Below, in pieces: positions 1-6,938 of a stretch of 64,000 bases of DNA. A program made the position numbers and the translations under genes. Below the pieces are notes generated by a model. It had not been told where the DNA came from, made no database searches, and worked only from the letters and a program-made list of their open reading frames with translations. Source of the DNA: Caenispirillum bisanense (GTDB taxonomy: Bacteria; Pseudomonadota; Alphaproteobacteria; Rhodospirillales; Rhodospirillaceae); NCBI RefSeq assembly GCF_900230255.1, contig NZ_OCNJ01000001.1, positions 372,001 through 436,000 on the forward strand, written 5' to 3'. Numbering within the stretch: position 1 is the first letter of the stretch; every line of letters begins with the position of its first letter.

Positions 1-468
1 CTGGCGGCCGCCTTCTGGGTCTTCGTCATCGCCGGCGTGACCGACGCGCTGGACGGCACGCTGGCGCGGGTGCTCGACGCCCGCACCAAGCTCGGCGGCT
101 TCCTCGATCCGCTGGCCGACAAGGCGCTGCTGGTCAGCGTCTACGTCGCCCTCGGCGTCACCGGCTACCTGCCGAGCTGGCTGGTGATCCTGGTGGTGTT
201 CCGCGACGCCCTCATCGTCGGCGGCGCCATCCTCTACGAGATCATGTACGGCGACCTGCACATGCAGCCGCTGTGGATTTCCAAGGCAAATACCGTGGCC
301 CAGGTGGTGCTGGCGGCGGCGACGCTGTCCGTCGTGGGGCTGGATATGGACGTCGGCCCGACGCTTGGTGTACTGACGTGGATCACGGCCGCCACCACCG
401 CCGGTTCGGGGGCGGCCTACCTGTGGGTCTGGGGCCGCAAGGCGGCGTCCGACGGGCAGGACCAGTGA
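1..468 (+). CDS. CDP-alcohol phosphatidyltransferase, 3' part
   Basis: The gene is cut by the window start; reading frame 1 is open from base 1 to the TGA at 466-468. The protein carries the family signature D-x2-DG-x2-AR-x8-G-x3-D-x3-D (seen as DALDGTLAR, then GGFLDPLADK), which binds Mg and the CDP-alcohol. Several hydrophobic membrane segments follow. The family makes phospholipids by joining CDP-diacylglycerol to an alcohol at the inner membrane; a PgsA-like phosphatidylglycerophosphate or cardiolipin role is possible, but the acceptor cannot be read from the sequence. It lies 44 bases upstream of the permease gene and may share its transcript. Confidence 0.88.
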   Translation: MAAAFWVFVIAGVTDALDGTLARVLDARTKLGGFLDPLADKALLVSVYVALGVTGYLPSWLVILVVFRDALIVGGAILYEIMYGDLHMQPLWISKANTVAQVVLAAATLSVVGLDMDVGPTLGVLTWITAATTAGSGAAYLWVWGRKAASDGQDQ

Positions 469-512
469 GCCGCGCGGCGCCGGGCGCCGCGCCAGGGGGA
501 GGCAAGGGACGC

Positions 513-1625
513 ATGTCAGGCAGCCGCCAGATCCGCTTCTGGCTGATCGGCTTCGCCGTCTTCGTGGTGGGCCTGTGGCTCCTGCGCGAGGTGCTGCTGC
601 CCTTCGTCGCCGGCATGGCCGTCGCCTACTTCCTCGACCCGCTGGCCGACCGCCTGGAGAAATGGGGCCTGTCGCGCCTCATGGCGACCGTGGTCATCAC
701 CGCCGGCTTCGTGCTGGTGCTGGTGGCGGCGCTGCTGCTGCTGGTGCCGCTGCTGCAGGCGCAGATCACCGCCTTCGTGGTCCGCCTGCCGGGCTACATC
801 GAAATGCTCCGCGCGGGCGCCGAGCCGGTGTTGGAGCGCATCCTGGAGCGCCTGCCGCCCGACCAGGTGGCGCACATCCGCGAAACCGCCGGGTCCTATG
901 CCGGCGACGCGCTCGCCTTCGTCGGCAAGCTGCTGCAGGGCGTGCTGACGGGCGGCTTCGCGCTGCTCAACCTGCTGTCGCTGCTGTTCATCACGCCGGT
1001 GGTCGCCTTCTACCAGTTGCGCGACTGGGACCGCATGGTCGGCAAGGTGGACGGCTGGCTGCCGCGCGACCACGCCGAGACCATCCGCGAGCGGTTCCGC
1101 GAGATCGACTCCATCCTCGCCGGTTTCGTGCGCGGGCAGGCGAGCGTCTGCCTCGCCCTCGGCGCCTTCTACGCCATCGGCCTGACGCTGGTCGGGCTCG
1201 ACCTCGGCCTGCTGGTGGGCCTCGGCGCCGGCATCCTCAGCTTCATTCCCTACCTCGGCACCATCACCGGCTTCGTGGTCGGCATCGGCCTCGCGCTCGC
1301 GCAGTTCGACGGCTACCTGCCGGTCGCCCTGGTCGCCGGCGTGTTCGTGGCCGGCCAGATGGTGGAGGGCAACTTCCTGACGCCCAAGCTGGTCGGCGAC
1401 CGCATCGGCCTGCATCCGGTGTGGGTGATCTTCGCCCTGCTGGCGGGCGGTGCCCTGTTCGGCTTCGTCGGCCTGCTGCTCGGCGTGCCGGTGGCGGCGG
1501 TGATCGGCGTGCTGGTGCGGTTCTTCCTCGGCCAGTACCTGCGCAGCCCGCTGTATACCGGCCAGGGCGCGCGCGGCGGCACGGCCGCCCCCGCCGCCTC
1601 GCCCGACACCCCGCCGGCGCCATGA
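513..1625 (+). CDS. AI-2E family transporter (PerM/YdiK-like permease)
   Basis: A 370-residue multi-pass membrane protein. Long hydrophobic stretches lie near residues 8-40, 55-85, 150-180 and 215-350, with the soluble segment between the first and second halves that is typical of the AI-2E exporter (UPF0118) family. The C-terminal end is a Gly/Ala/Pro-rich tail. The ATG at 513 has a purine-rich ribosome site (GGGGGAGG) upstream. The stop overlaps the hdaA start (ATGA), so the two are translationally coupled. In alphaproteobacteria a PerM-like gene often precedes hdaA. The transported substrate is unknown; autoinducer-2 export should not be assumed. Confidence 0.88.
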   Translation: MSGSRQIRFWLIGFAVFVVGLWLLREVLLPFVAGMAVAYFLDPLADRLEKWGLSRLMATVVITAGFVLVLVAALLLLVPLLQAQITAFVVRLPGYIEMLRAGAEPVLERILERLPPDQVAHIRETAGSYAGDALAFVGKLLQGVLTGGFALLNLLSLLFITPVVAFYQLRDWDRMVGKVDGWLPRDHAETIRERFREIDSILAGFVRGQASVCLALGAFYAIGLTLVGLDLGLLVGLGAGILSFIPYLGTITGFVVGIGLALAQFDGYLPVALVAGVFVAGQMVEGNFLTPKLVGDRIGLHPVWVIFALLAGGALFGFVGLLLGVPVAAVIGVLVRFFLGQYLRSPLYTGQGARGGTAAPAASPDTPPAP

Positions 1626-2332
1626 GCGGCGATCCCGGCAAGCAGCTTCCCCTCGCCCTGCCACATCGGCCGGCCCTGTCGCGGGAGGACTTCCTGGTCA
1701 CCCCGGCGAACGAGGAGGCGGTGGCCTGGCTCGACCGCTGGCCCGACTGGCCGGGGCACGCGCTGGCCCTGCACGGGCCGCGTGGCTGCGGCAAGACCCA
1801 TCTGGTGCACGTCTTCGCCGCCCAGAGCGGGGCGGCCATCCTGACCGCCGCCGAACTGCCGGGCGAGGACGTCCCCTACCTGCTCGCCCACCACCGTGCC
1901 GTGGTGGTGGAGGAAGCCGACCGCCTGATGCCCGACGCGGCGGTGGAGGAGGGCCTGTTCCACCTGTGGAACCTGGTGAAGGAGCGCGGCGCCCACCTGC
2001 TGCTCACCGGCGAGACGCCCCCGGCGCGGTGGAAGGGCACGCTGCCCGACCTGCGCTCGCGCCTGTCGACGGCGCAGACCGTCGCCATCGCGCCGCCCGA
2101 CGACCTGCTGATGGAAGCGGTGCTGCTGAAGCTGTTTTTCGACCGTCAGCTGCGAGTCGCACCAGAAGTGGTGGCCTTTTTGTTGCGACACATGGAACGT
2201 TCGTTCGCCGCCGCGCGTGAAACAGTAGCCGCGGCGGACGCTCTCAGCCTCGCGGAGCGACGGGATATTACCGTTCCGTTGATTCGACGTGTCCTGGATG
2301 CGACAGATCGTGGCAATTCCGCAACACCGTGA
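1622..2332 (+). CDS. hdaA: DnaA regulatory inactivator HdaA (DnaA-like AAA+ protein)
   Basis: A 236-residue protein resembling the AAA+ core of DnaA without its DNA-binding domain IV. The Walker A motif is GPRGCGKTH near residue 52, and a Walker B-like VVVEEADRL lies near residue 95. The N-terminal QLPLAL motif (residues 8-13) matches the beta-clamp binding peptide of Hda proteins. By family, HdaA acts with the sliding clamp to promote hydrolysis of DnaA-ATP and prevent re-initiation. The start overlaps the upstream stop (ATGA). Odd feature: from about base 2137 to the end, codon use shifts to many A/T-ending codons (CGA, CGT, ACA, GTA, GAT), unlike the first two thirds of the gene. Confidence 0.85.
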   Translation: MSGDPGKQLPLALPHRPALSREDFLVTPANEEAVAWLDRWPDWPGHALALHGPRGCGKTHLVHVFAAQSGAAILTAAELPGEDVPYLLAHHRAVVVEEADRLMPDAAVEEGLFHLWNLVKERGAHLLLTGETPPARWKGTLPDLRSRLSTAQTVAIAPPDDLLMEAVLLKLFFDRQLRVAPEVVAFLLRHMERSFAAARETVAAADALSLAERRDITVPLIRRVLDATDRGNSATP

Positions 2333-2436
2333 GGTATATCCGCCTGACCCCCTTGCGGTGCGAGAACTTCTAGCCAAACATGCGCGTTTGACGGGCGGTG
2401 CCCCGTCTCACGCGTGACATTGGGAGGTTTATTGAT

Positions 2437-2676
2437 ATGAAGACCACTCGCCTGCTGTTCGCCGTTCCGATGATTCTCGGTCTGGCGGCCTGCGCTCAGC
2501 CCATGACCGACGCTGATCGCGCGACCATGAACTCGGCCGTGCAGGCCGGTCAGACGGCCCAGTCCGCTGCGCAGCAGGCCCAGGCCGCCGCTCAGCGCGC
2601 CGAAGCCGCTGCCCAGCGTGCCGAAGCCGCCGCCGCCAAGGCGGAGCGCATCTACCAGCAGATGATGCGCAAGTAA
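2437..2676 (+). CDS. Small alanine-rich lipoprotein (Lpp-like alanine zipper)
   Basis: A 79-residue protein with a lipoprotein signal peptide ending in the lipobox LAAC (Cys at about residue 19). The mature part is an Ala/Gln/Arg heptad-like helix with repeats of AAQRAEA, ending in KAERIYQQMMRK. This resembles the alanine-zipper outer membrane lipoproteins related to Lpp. It is probably an abundant periplasmic helical lipoprotein. A GGGAGG ribosome site lies 11 bases before the ATG. The gene is followed by two strong terminators, which fits high expression. Attachment to peptidoglycan through the final Lys is possible by analogy with Lpp but not shown. Confidence 0.8.
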   Translation: MKTTRLLFAVPMILGLAACAQPMTDADRATMNSAVQAGQTAQSAAQQAQAAAQRAEAAAQRAEAAAAKAERIYQQMMRK

Positions 2677-2696
2677 TCATCGCCGGTACCCGGACC

Positions 2697-2728
2697 GGCG
2701 GCGGCGGAGCAATATCTCCGTCGCCGCC
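2697..2728 (+). terminator. Hairpin terminator after the lipoprotein gene
   Basis: Arms at 2697-2709 and 2716-2728 pair over 13 bp with one mismatch around the loop CAATAT; a short T-containing stretch (GTTTCGGTCTT) follows. Confidence 0.7.
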
Positions 2729-2766
2729 GTTTCGGTCTTCAGCCGATCCGTGCCGCCGCCGACGCG

Positions 2767-2786
2767 CCGCCGTCAGGCGGTTTTTT
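2767..2786 (+). terminator. Classic intrinsic terminator with T6 tract
   Basis: CCGCC, a GTCA loop and GGCGG are followed at once by six Ts. This is a second terminator behind the lipoprotein gene, so the transcript has two stop signals in series. Confidence 0.75.
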
Positions 2787-2814
2787 CATGCCCGCCGCAG
2801 CCCGCGACTCGAAA

Positions 2815-2838
2815 GGGCGGCACCCGAAGATGCCGCCC
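2815..2838 (-). terminator. Terminator of the phytase-like gene
   Basis: Inverted repeat GGGCGGCA / TGCCGCCC with an 8-base loop, just downstream of the stop at 2871 on the minus strand; on that strand the stem is followed by TTTC. Confidence 0.55.
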
Positions 2839-2870
2839 CCGCGATGACACACGAACAGGCGTTCGGTGGG

Positions 2871-5111
2871 TCAGTTGGTCGCCGTACCGCCCACCGGGCC
2901 GAGGCGCAGGAACTGCGTTTCGCCCGTCGAGTCGTCGACGCCGTCGTTGTCGGTGACGGCGATCATCTGGCCGTCGGCGGTGACCGCGAAGCCTTCCACC
3001 TTGTCCGGGGTCCAGCCGTTGCTCGCCTGCATGGAGGGCAGCAGGTCGAGCATGCGGGTCTTCTTCACCACCGGCAGGGCCTCGCCCGCCGCGGCCGGCG
3101 TGACGCCGTCCAGCGAGACGCGGTAGACGGCCTTCAGCGCGGCATTGGGGCCGCCCTGGTTGTCACGCTCCACGATGGCGAAGTCCTTGCCGCCGAGGCT
3201 GGTGATCTCCGACAGGCCGACCCAACCCGTGGCGGCCTTCTCGAGCGGGTAGTGCACGAAGCTCCAGCTGTCCTTGGCCGGGGTGTAGATGGCCAGCTTC
3301 ACCAGGCCCTTGGGGTCGTCCTTCCATTCGCGCTGGACGGCGACGATCACCTTGGTGACGCCCTCGTCCTTGAACTCGGCGACACCCTCGAAGCCGAAGC
3401 GCGAGGCGGCATCGGCGACGGCCTTGGGCAGCGCGATCTCCTTTTCGATGCTGCCGTCGGCGTTCACCCACAGCAGCAGGTTGGCGAGGCCCTTCTCCGG
3501 GTTGCCCTCGCTGACCGCCCAGAAGCCGCCGCGGCCGTTCAGCGCGATGCCTTCCAGGTCGTACTTCTCCTGCGTGCCGCCGGTCAGGTCGACGGCGGCG
3601 GTGATGCGGGCGGGCATGCCCGAGGTGTCGATGGTGAAGATGCGGGCGCTGTCGTAGAAGCTGTCGCTCACCGAGTAGAGCCGCGCCGGGTCGGTCGGAT
3701 CGGCAGCGAGGCCCGACTGGGCACCCCAGCCGATGGGCGCGCCGGTCTTGGCGTCGGTGACCGACACCAGCGTCGGGTAGGCGGGCATGGCCGCCGGGCC
3801 GCGCTTGTAGATGCCGACGTTGGCGCGCACGCCGTCCTCGGCGCTGTCGGCTTCCGCCGCCACCACGAACAGGTCGCGCTGCGGAATGGCGAACAGGCCT
3901 TCCGGCGCCACGCCGGTCGGCAGGATCTGCACGAACTGCGGGCCCTTCACGGCGCCGCCGTCCTTGTAGACGGCGACGAAGTTGCCGCGCTCGGAGTTGA
4001 CGAAGACCAGCGGCGCACCGCCGTAGACGCCGAAGGCGACGCCTTCCGGCTCGGTGCCCTTCTTGGCCGCGCGCTTGGCCGGATAGTGGCCGTGGGCGAG
4101 CCCCATATGCTCCATGGCGGAGCCGCTGTCGAACAGCACGTCGCCCTTGGCATTCCACACGGTGAAGCCGCGCGAGCCGCCCTTCCAGTCGCCCTCGTTG
4201 GCGGTGACGAAGCGGAAGTCGTCGATCCAGGCGACCGCGTCGGGTTCGCGCGGCACGTCCTTCAGGCTGCCGGTCGCGTCGACCAGCTTCTTCTTGGCCG
4301 TCGGCACGGCGTCCAGGCTGACGGCGCCGGCGGAGAAGTGGCCGGTGACGGTGCCGGAAGCCAGGTCGACCAGGGCAATGTGGTTGTTTTCCTGCAGGGT
4401 GACCACGGCGACGTTCTTGCCGTTGACCGACACGAACTCGGGCTCGGGGTCTTCCGGCGCCACGGCGGCGAGGCCGGTCATGGCGACGGTGCGGGCCGTG
4501 GCGCAGTTCGTCGGCATGCCGTCGGCGCCGAGGTCGAGGATGCTCAGGTGGCCGGCGGGGGCCTGGGGCAGGGCGCCGTCGTTCAGCTCTTCGTCGCGCT
4601 CGTTCTCGACGGCGACGGCGAGGAAGCGGCCGTCGGGGCTGGCGGCGACGGAGTCGGGCTGGCCGCCGACGTCACAGCGGGCGAGCACCTTGCGGGTCGC
4701 GACGTCGATCACCGCGACGTGGCCCGACGGCTGGGTGAAGCTCTTGCTGGTGTTGACGCCGGCCAGCGCCACCTTGCCCACCACGGTCACCGACGTCGGC
4801 TCACCGCCGAGGGCGGCACGGCCGAGCGGGCGGGGCTGCGCCGGGTCGGCGATGTCGATGAACACCAGCGCCTCGCCCGGGCTGTCGGTGTGGACCAGCT
4901 GCATGCCGTCCTTGGTGGCGGTGATGATCTCGGCGACCGTCTCGGTGGCCGGGTCGGCGCCCTTGGGCAGCGACTGGTAGACCGGCATGGTCGCGATGCG
5001 GCTGAAGTACTGCTCGGCGGCATGCGCGGACATGGCGCTGCCGGCCACCACGCCGATCGCGAGCGGGGCGATCAGGAGGCCGCGGACTGGGGTCATCGGG
5101 TCTGGCTCCAT
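2871..5111 (-). CDS. Secreted esterase-like/phytase-like beta-propeller protein
   Basis: A 746-residue exported protein. An N-terminal signal peptide ends near AMSAHA-AEQ (about residue 32). The N-terminal half has WD/YVTN-like propeller repeats (for example PDSVAASPDGRFLAVAVEN). The C-terminal half matches the 'esterase-like activity of phytase' family, with DLEGIALNGRGGFWAVSEGN and a closing VEGFAVTADGQMIAVTDNDG motif. Relatives are periplasmic or outer-surface proteins thought to hydrolyse phosphoesters; the substrate is not known here. It is a single gene facing a small ORF across a 353-base gap. No convincing Pho box was seen upstream. An internal ATG at residue 6 is an alternative start. 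Confidence 0.78.
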   Translation of the reverse strand: MEPDPMTPVRGLLIAPLAIGVVAGSAMSAHAAEQYFSRIATMPVYQSLPKGADPATETVAEIITATKDGMQLVHTDSPGEALVFIDIADPAQPRPLGRAALGGEPTSVTVVGKVALAGVNTSKSFTQPSGHVAVIDVATRKVLARCDVGGQPDSVAASPDGRFLAVAVENERDEELNDGALPQAPAGHLSILDLGADGMPTNCATARTVAMTGLAAVAPEDPEPEFVSVNGKNVAVVTLQENNHIALVDLASGTVTGHFSAGAVSLDAVPTAKKKLVDATGSLKDVPREPDAVAWIDDFRFVTANEGDWKGGSRGFTVWNAKGDVLFDSGSAMEHMGLAHGHYPAKRAAKKGTEPEGVAFGVYGGAPLVFVNSERGNFVAVYKDGGAVKGPQFVQILPTGVAPEGLFAIPQRDLFVVAAEADSAEDGVRANVGIYKRGPAAMPAYPTLVSVTDAKTGAPIGWGAQSGLAADPTDPARLYSVSDSFYDSARIFTIDTSGMPARITAAVDLTGGTQEKYDLEGIALNGRGGFWAVSEGNPEKGLANLLLWVNADGSIEKEIALPKAVADAASRFGFEGVAEFKDEGVTKVIVAVQREWKDDPKGLVKLAIYTPAKDSWSFVHYPLEKAATGWVGLSEITSLGGKDFAIVERDNQGGPNAALKAVYRVSLDGVTPAAAGEALPVVKKTRMLDLLPSMQASNGWTPDKVEGFAVTADGQMIAVTDNDGVDDSTGETQFLRLGPVGGTATN

Positions 5112-5464
5112 GCAGACGACAAAGGAATCGCCGCGGCCGCCGGACCGGGCGCGTGTAAAGGCGCGCCGCCGCTGAACCGCTGCGCGTGGAAGCCTACTGA
5201 AGCGCCCGGTTTATGGAGTGACCGTTTGATGATGTTTTGGCGACGCTTTCGCGACGGTCGCAGGGGCCCGTCGACCTTCGTAGCGTACCAGGACTAATCA
5301 ACAAGAGAGCTTTCCTTTCCAGCGGAAGGTGGGTATTGCTTCTCATGGGCATGATCCGCCTAAAACAACGACTTGGCCACCGTGTGGGACCGGCGGCCGC
5401 GTCGGGGCGGGTGGGTGTGGCGCATCCGATGCGCGCACGAGATGCAGGTTTTTGGAGCACAGAG
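5112..5464. other. 353-base divergent intergenic region
   Basis: It lies between the start of the phytase-like gene (minus strand) and the small ORF at 5465 (plus strand). It is somewhat less GC-rich than its surroundings around 5220-5380 and presumably holds promoters for both genes. I see no convincing gene, RNA gene or repeat in it. Confidence 0.5.
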
Positions 5465-5695
5465 ATGACCCTTCCCTCCACGCCCCTTCTGTCGGTCGCC
5501 GACGTCGACCGTCTGGCCGGCACCGTCACCATGGAAGTGATGCGCTATGCGCCGCGCAACGTGGTCGAGGCGCGCGCCGCCGCCGGGGCCTTCGCCGGCG
5601 AGTTCCTGCCCGAACTGGACGAGCGCACGCGCCATTCCGTCATCACCCGCGCCGTGGACGCCATGCTGCCGCTCATCGAGGCGCCGGTCGGCTGA
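5465..5695 (+). CDS. Small conserved-looking hypothetical protein
   Basis: A 76-residue protein without signal peptide or membrane segment, likely all-helical. It has regular codon use and a start preceded by GGAGCACAG. The sequence has an acidic and Arg-rich amphipathic middle (MEVMRYAPRNVVEARAAA) and ends in a hydrophobic helix. I do not recognise the family. It sits convergent to nirK and shares a bidirectional terminator with it. No motif assigns a function. Confidence 0.6.
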   Translation: MTLPSTPLLSVADVDRLAGTVTMEVMRYAPRNVVEARAAAGAFAGEFLPELDERTRHSVITRAVDAMLPLIEAPVG

Positions 5696-5703
5696 ACGAC
5701 GGA

Positions 5704-5731
5704 AAGGGCCGCCCCCCGCGGGGCGGCCCTT
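5704..5731. terminator. Bidirectional terminator between the small ORF and nirK
   Basis: A perfect 12-bp inverted repeat (AAGGGCCGCCCC / GGGGCGGCCCTT) around a 4-base loop. The flanking A and T bases allow it to work in both directions for the converging genes. Confidence 0.75.
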
Positions 5732-5756
5732 CGTCGGTTCCTGCTGCTGCGGCCCG

Positions 5757-6800
5757 TCAGTTGTGGGCGGCCTTGGTTTCGTCCGGCGCGACGTGGAAGA
5801 GGTCCGGCCGTTCCGGGCCTTCCACCTGCAGGATGCCTTTCAGGCCGCGATCGGCCCGCGACAGGGCGTGGTCGACCAGGACGTAGGGGCCGGGGACTTC
5901 CGCCTTGAACTCGACCACCGCGGCGCCGCCGGGCGGGACGGTGATGGTCTGCACGTCGGTGAGCGGCGCGCCGGTCAGCGAGGCCAAGTTGTAGACCTTG
6001 TCGAAGATCTCGCCGATGACGTGGAAGGACGAGGTCTTGTTGGGGCCGCCGACGCCGAAGTACACGCGGATGGTCTCGTCGGTCCTGGCCTTGAGCGCGT
6101 TGTCGCCCGTCAGCGCGTCGGCCGCGCCGTTGAAGACGTAGTATTCCGGCTGTTCGTCGAGCAGCTTGTCGATGCTCTCGGTCAGCTCGCCCTTGGTGCC
6201 GTGGGCTTCTTCCGTGTAGATCTCGCCCTGCATGACGTAGAACTCGCGGTCGACCGCCGGCAGGCCGCCTTCCGGCTCCACCAGGATCATGCCGTACATG
6301 CCGTTGGCGATGTGCTGGGCCACCATGGGCGTGGCGCAGTGGTAGACGTAGAGGCCCGGCTTCAGGGCCTTGAAGGTGAAGCTGCGGGTTTCGCCGGGCA
6401 GGGCCATGGTGGCGCTGCCGCCGCCGTGCGGGCCGGTGACCGCGTGCAGGTCGATGTTGTGCGCCATGACGCTGTCGTCGTCGTTGGTGAGTTCGATCTC
6501 CACCGTGTCGCCCTCGCGCACCCGGACGAACGGGCCGGGCACCTTGCCGTCGAAGGTCCAGTAGCGGTAGGTGGTGCCGTCGGCCAGCGCGCCGGTGACC
6601 TCGACGGTGTCGAAGCTGACCTTCACGTGCTCGGGGCCGCGCTTGGCGAGCGGGCCGGGCAGGTCGGTGGCGCTACGGATCACATTGGCGACGCCGGCCT
6701 CGGCTTGCGGTACGGAAGTATCCGTCGCGGCAAAGGTCGTGGTGGAGAAGGAGAGGGCAGTAACGGCAGCCGCAGCAGCGGCGATGATGGCGGTTTTCAT
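5757..6800 (-). CDS. nirK: Copper-containing nitrite reductase NirK
   Basis: A 347-residue periplasmic enzyme that reduces nitrite to nitric oxide in denitrification. The signal peptide ends near TTFA-AT (about residue 24), followed by two cupredoxin domains. Type 1 copper ligands are visible as H114, C155, H163 and M168 (YHCATPMVAQHIANGMYG). Type 2 ligands are H119, H154 and H311 (VDHAL), with the catalytic pair D117 and H260. The C-x7-H spacing and HNIDLHAVTGP resemble what I recall as class II NirK enzymes. No nirV or nor genes are adjacent. A CRP/FNR-type box lies about 80 bases upstream of the start, consistent with control by nitric oxide or low oxygen. Confidence 0.96.
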   Translation of the reverse strand: MKTAIIAAAAAAVTALSFSTTTFAATDTSVPQAEAGVANVIRSATDLPGPLAKRGPEHVKVSFDTVEVTGALADGTTYRYWTFDGKVPGPFVRVREGDTVEIELTNDDDSVMAHNIDLHAVTGPHGGGSATMALPGETRSFTFKALKPGLYVYHCATPMVAQHIANGMYGMILVEPEGGLPAVDREFYVMQGEIYTEEAHGTKGELTESIDKLLDEQPEYYVFNGAADALTGDNALKARTDETIRVYFGVGGPNKTSSFHVIGEIFDKVYNLASLTGAPLTDVQTITVPPGGAAVVEFKAEVPGPYVLVDHALSRADRGLKGILQVEGPERPDLFHVAPDETKAAHN

Positions 6801-6872
6801 GGTACAGTCCCCGTGGCTTTCGTTGCAGCGTCCTTGATGGGCTTACAGTAGGCCGTGGGGCTTTCCAGGTCC

Positions 6873-6886
6873 TTTACTTCGGTCAA
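6873..6886 (-). promoter_or_regulatory. FNR/NnrR/Dnr-like box upstream of nirK
   Basis: On the plus strand TTTAC-TTCG-GTCAA, on the minus strand TTGAC-N4-GTAAA: nine of ten half-site bases fit a TTGAC-N4-GTCAA dyad. Its centre is about 80 bases before the nirK ATG, so a start site near 6838 would place it at the usual -41.5 activator position. A half-matching second site (TTGAT-N4-TTACA) lies at 6834-6847. Confidence 0.5.
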
Positions 6887-6938
6887 GGCCGCGCGGATGG
6901 ACCCATGCCATCCGCGCAACCCTGCCCCGCGAGAATGC

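Noticed and set aside
2844-5297. Long open frame on the plus strand opposite the phytase-like gene (over 800 codons)
   Set aside because: It is the antisense shadow of a GC-rich gene; its product is His/Gly/Val-rich low complexity and lacks motifs, while the minus-strand product has a signal peptide and family motifs.
6834-6847. Second FNR-like site TTGAT-N4-TTACA before nirK
   Set aside because: Only one half site fits; the box at 6873-6886 is better placed and more symmetric.
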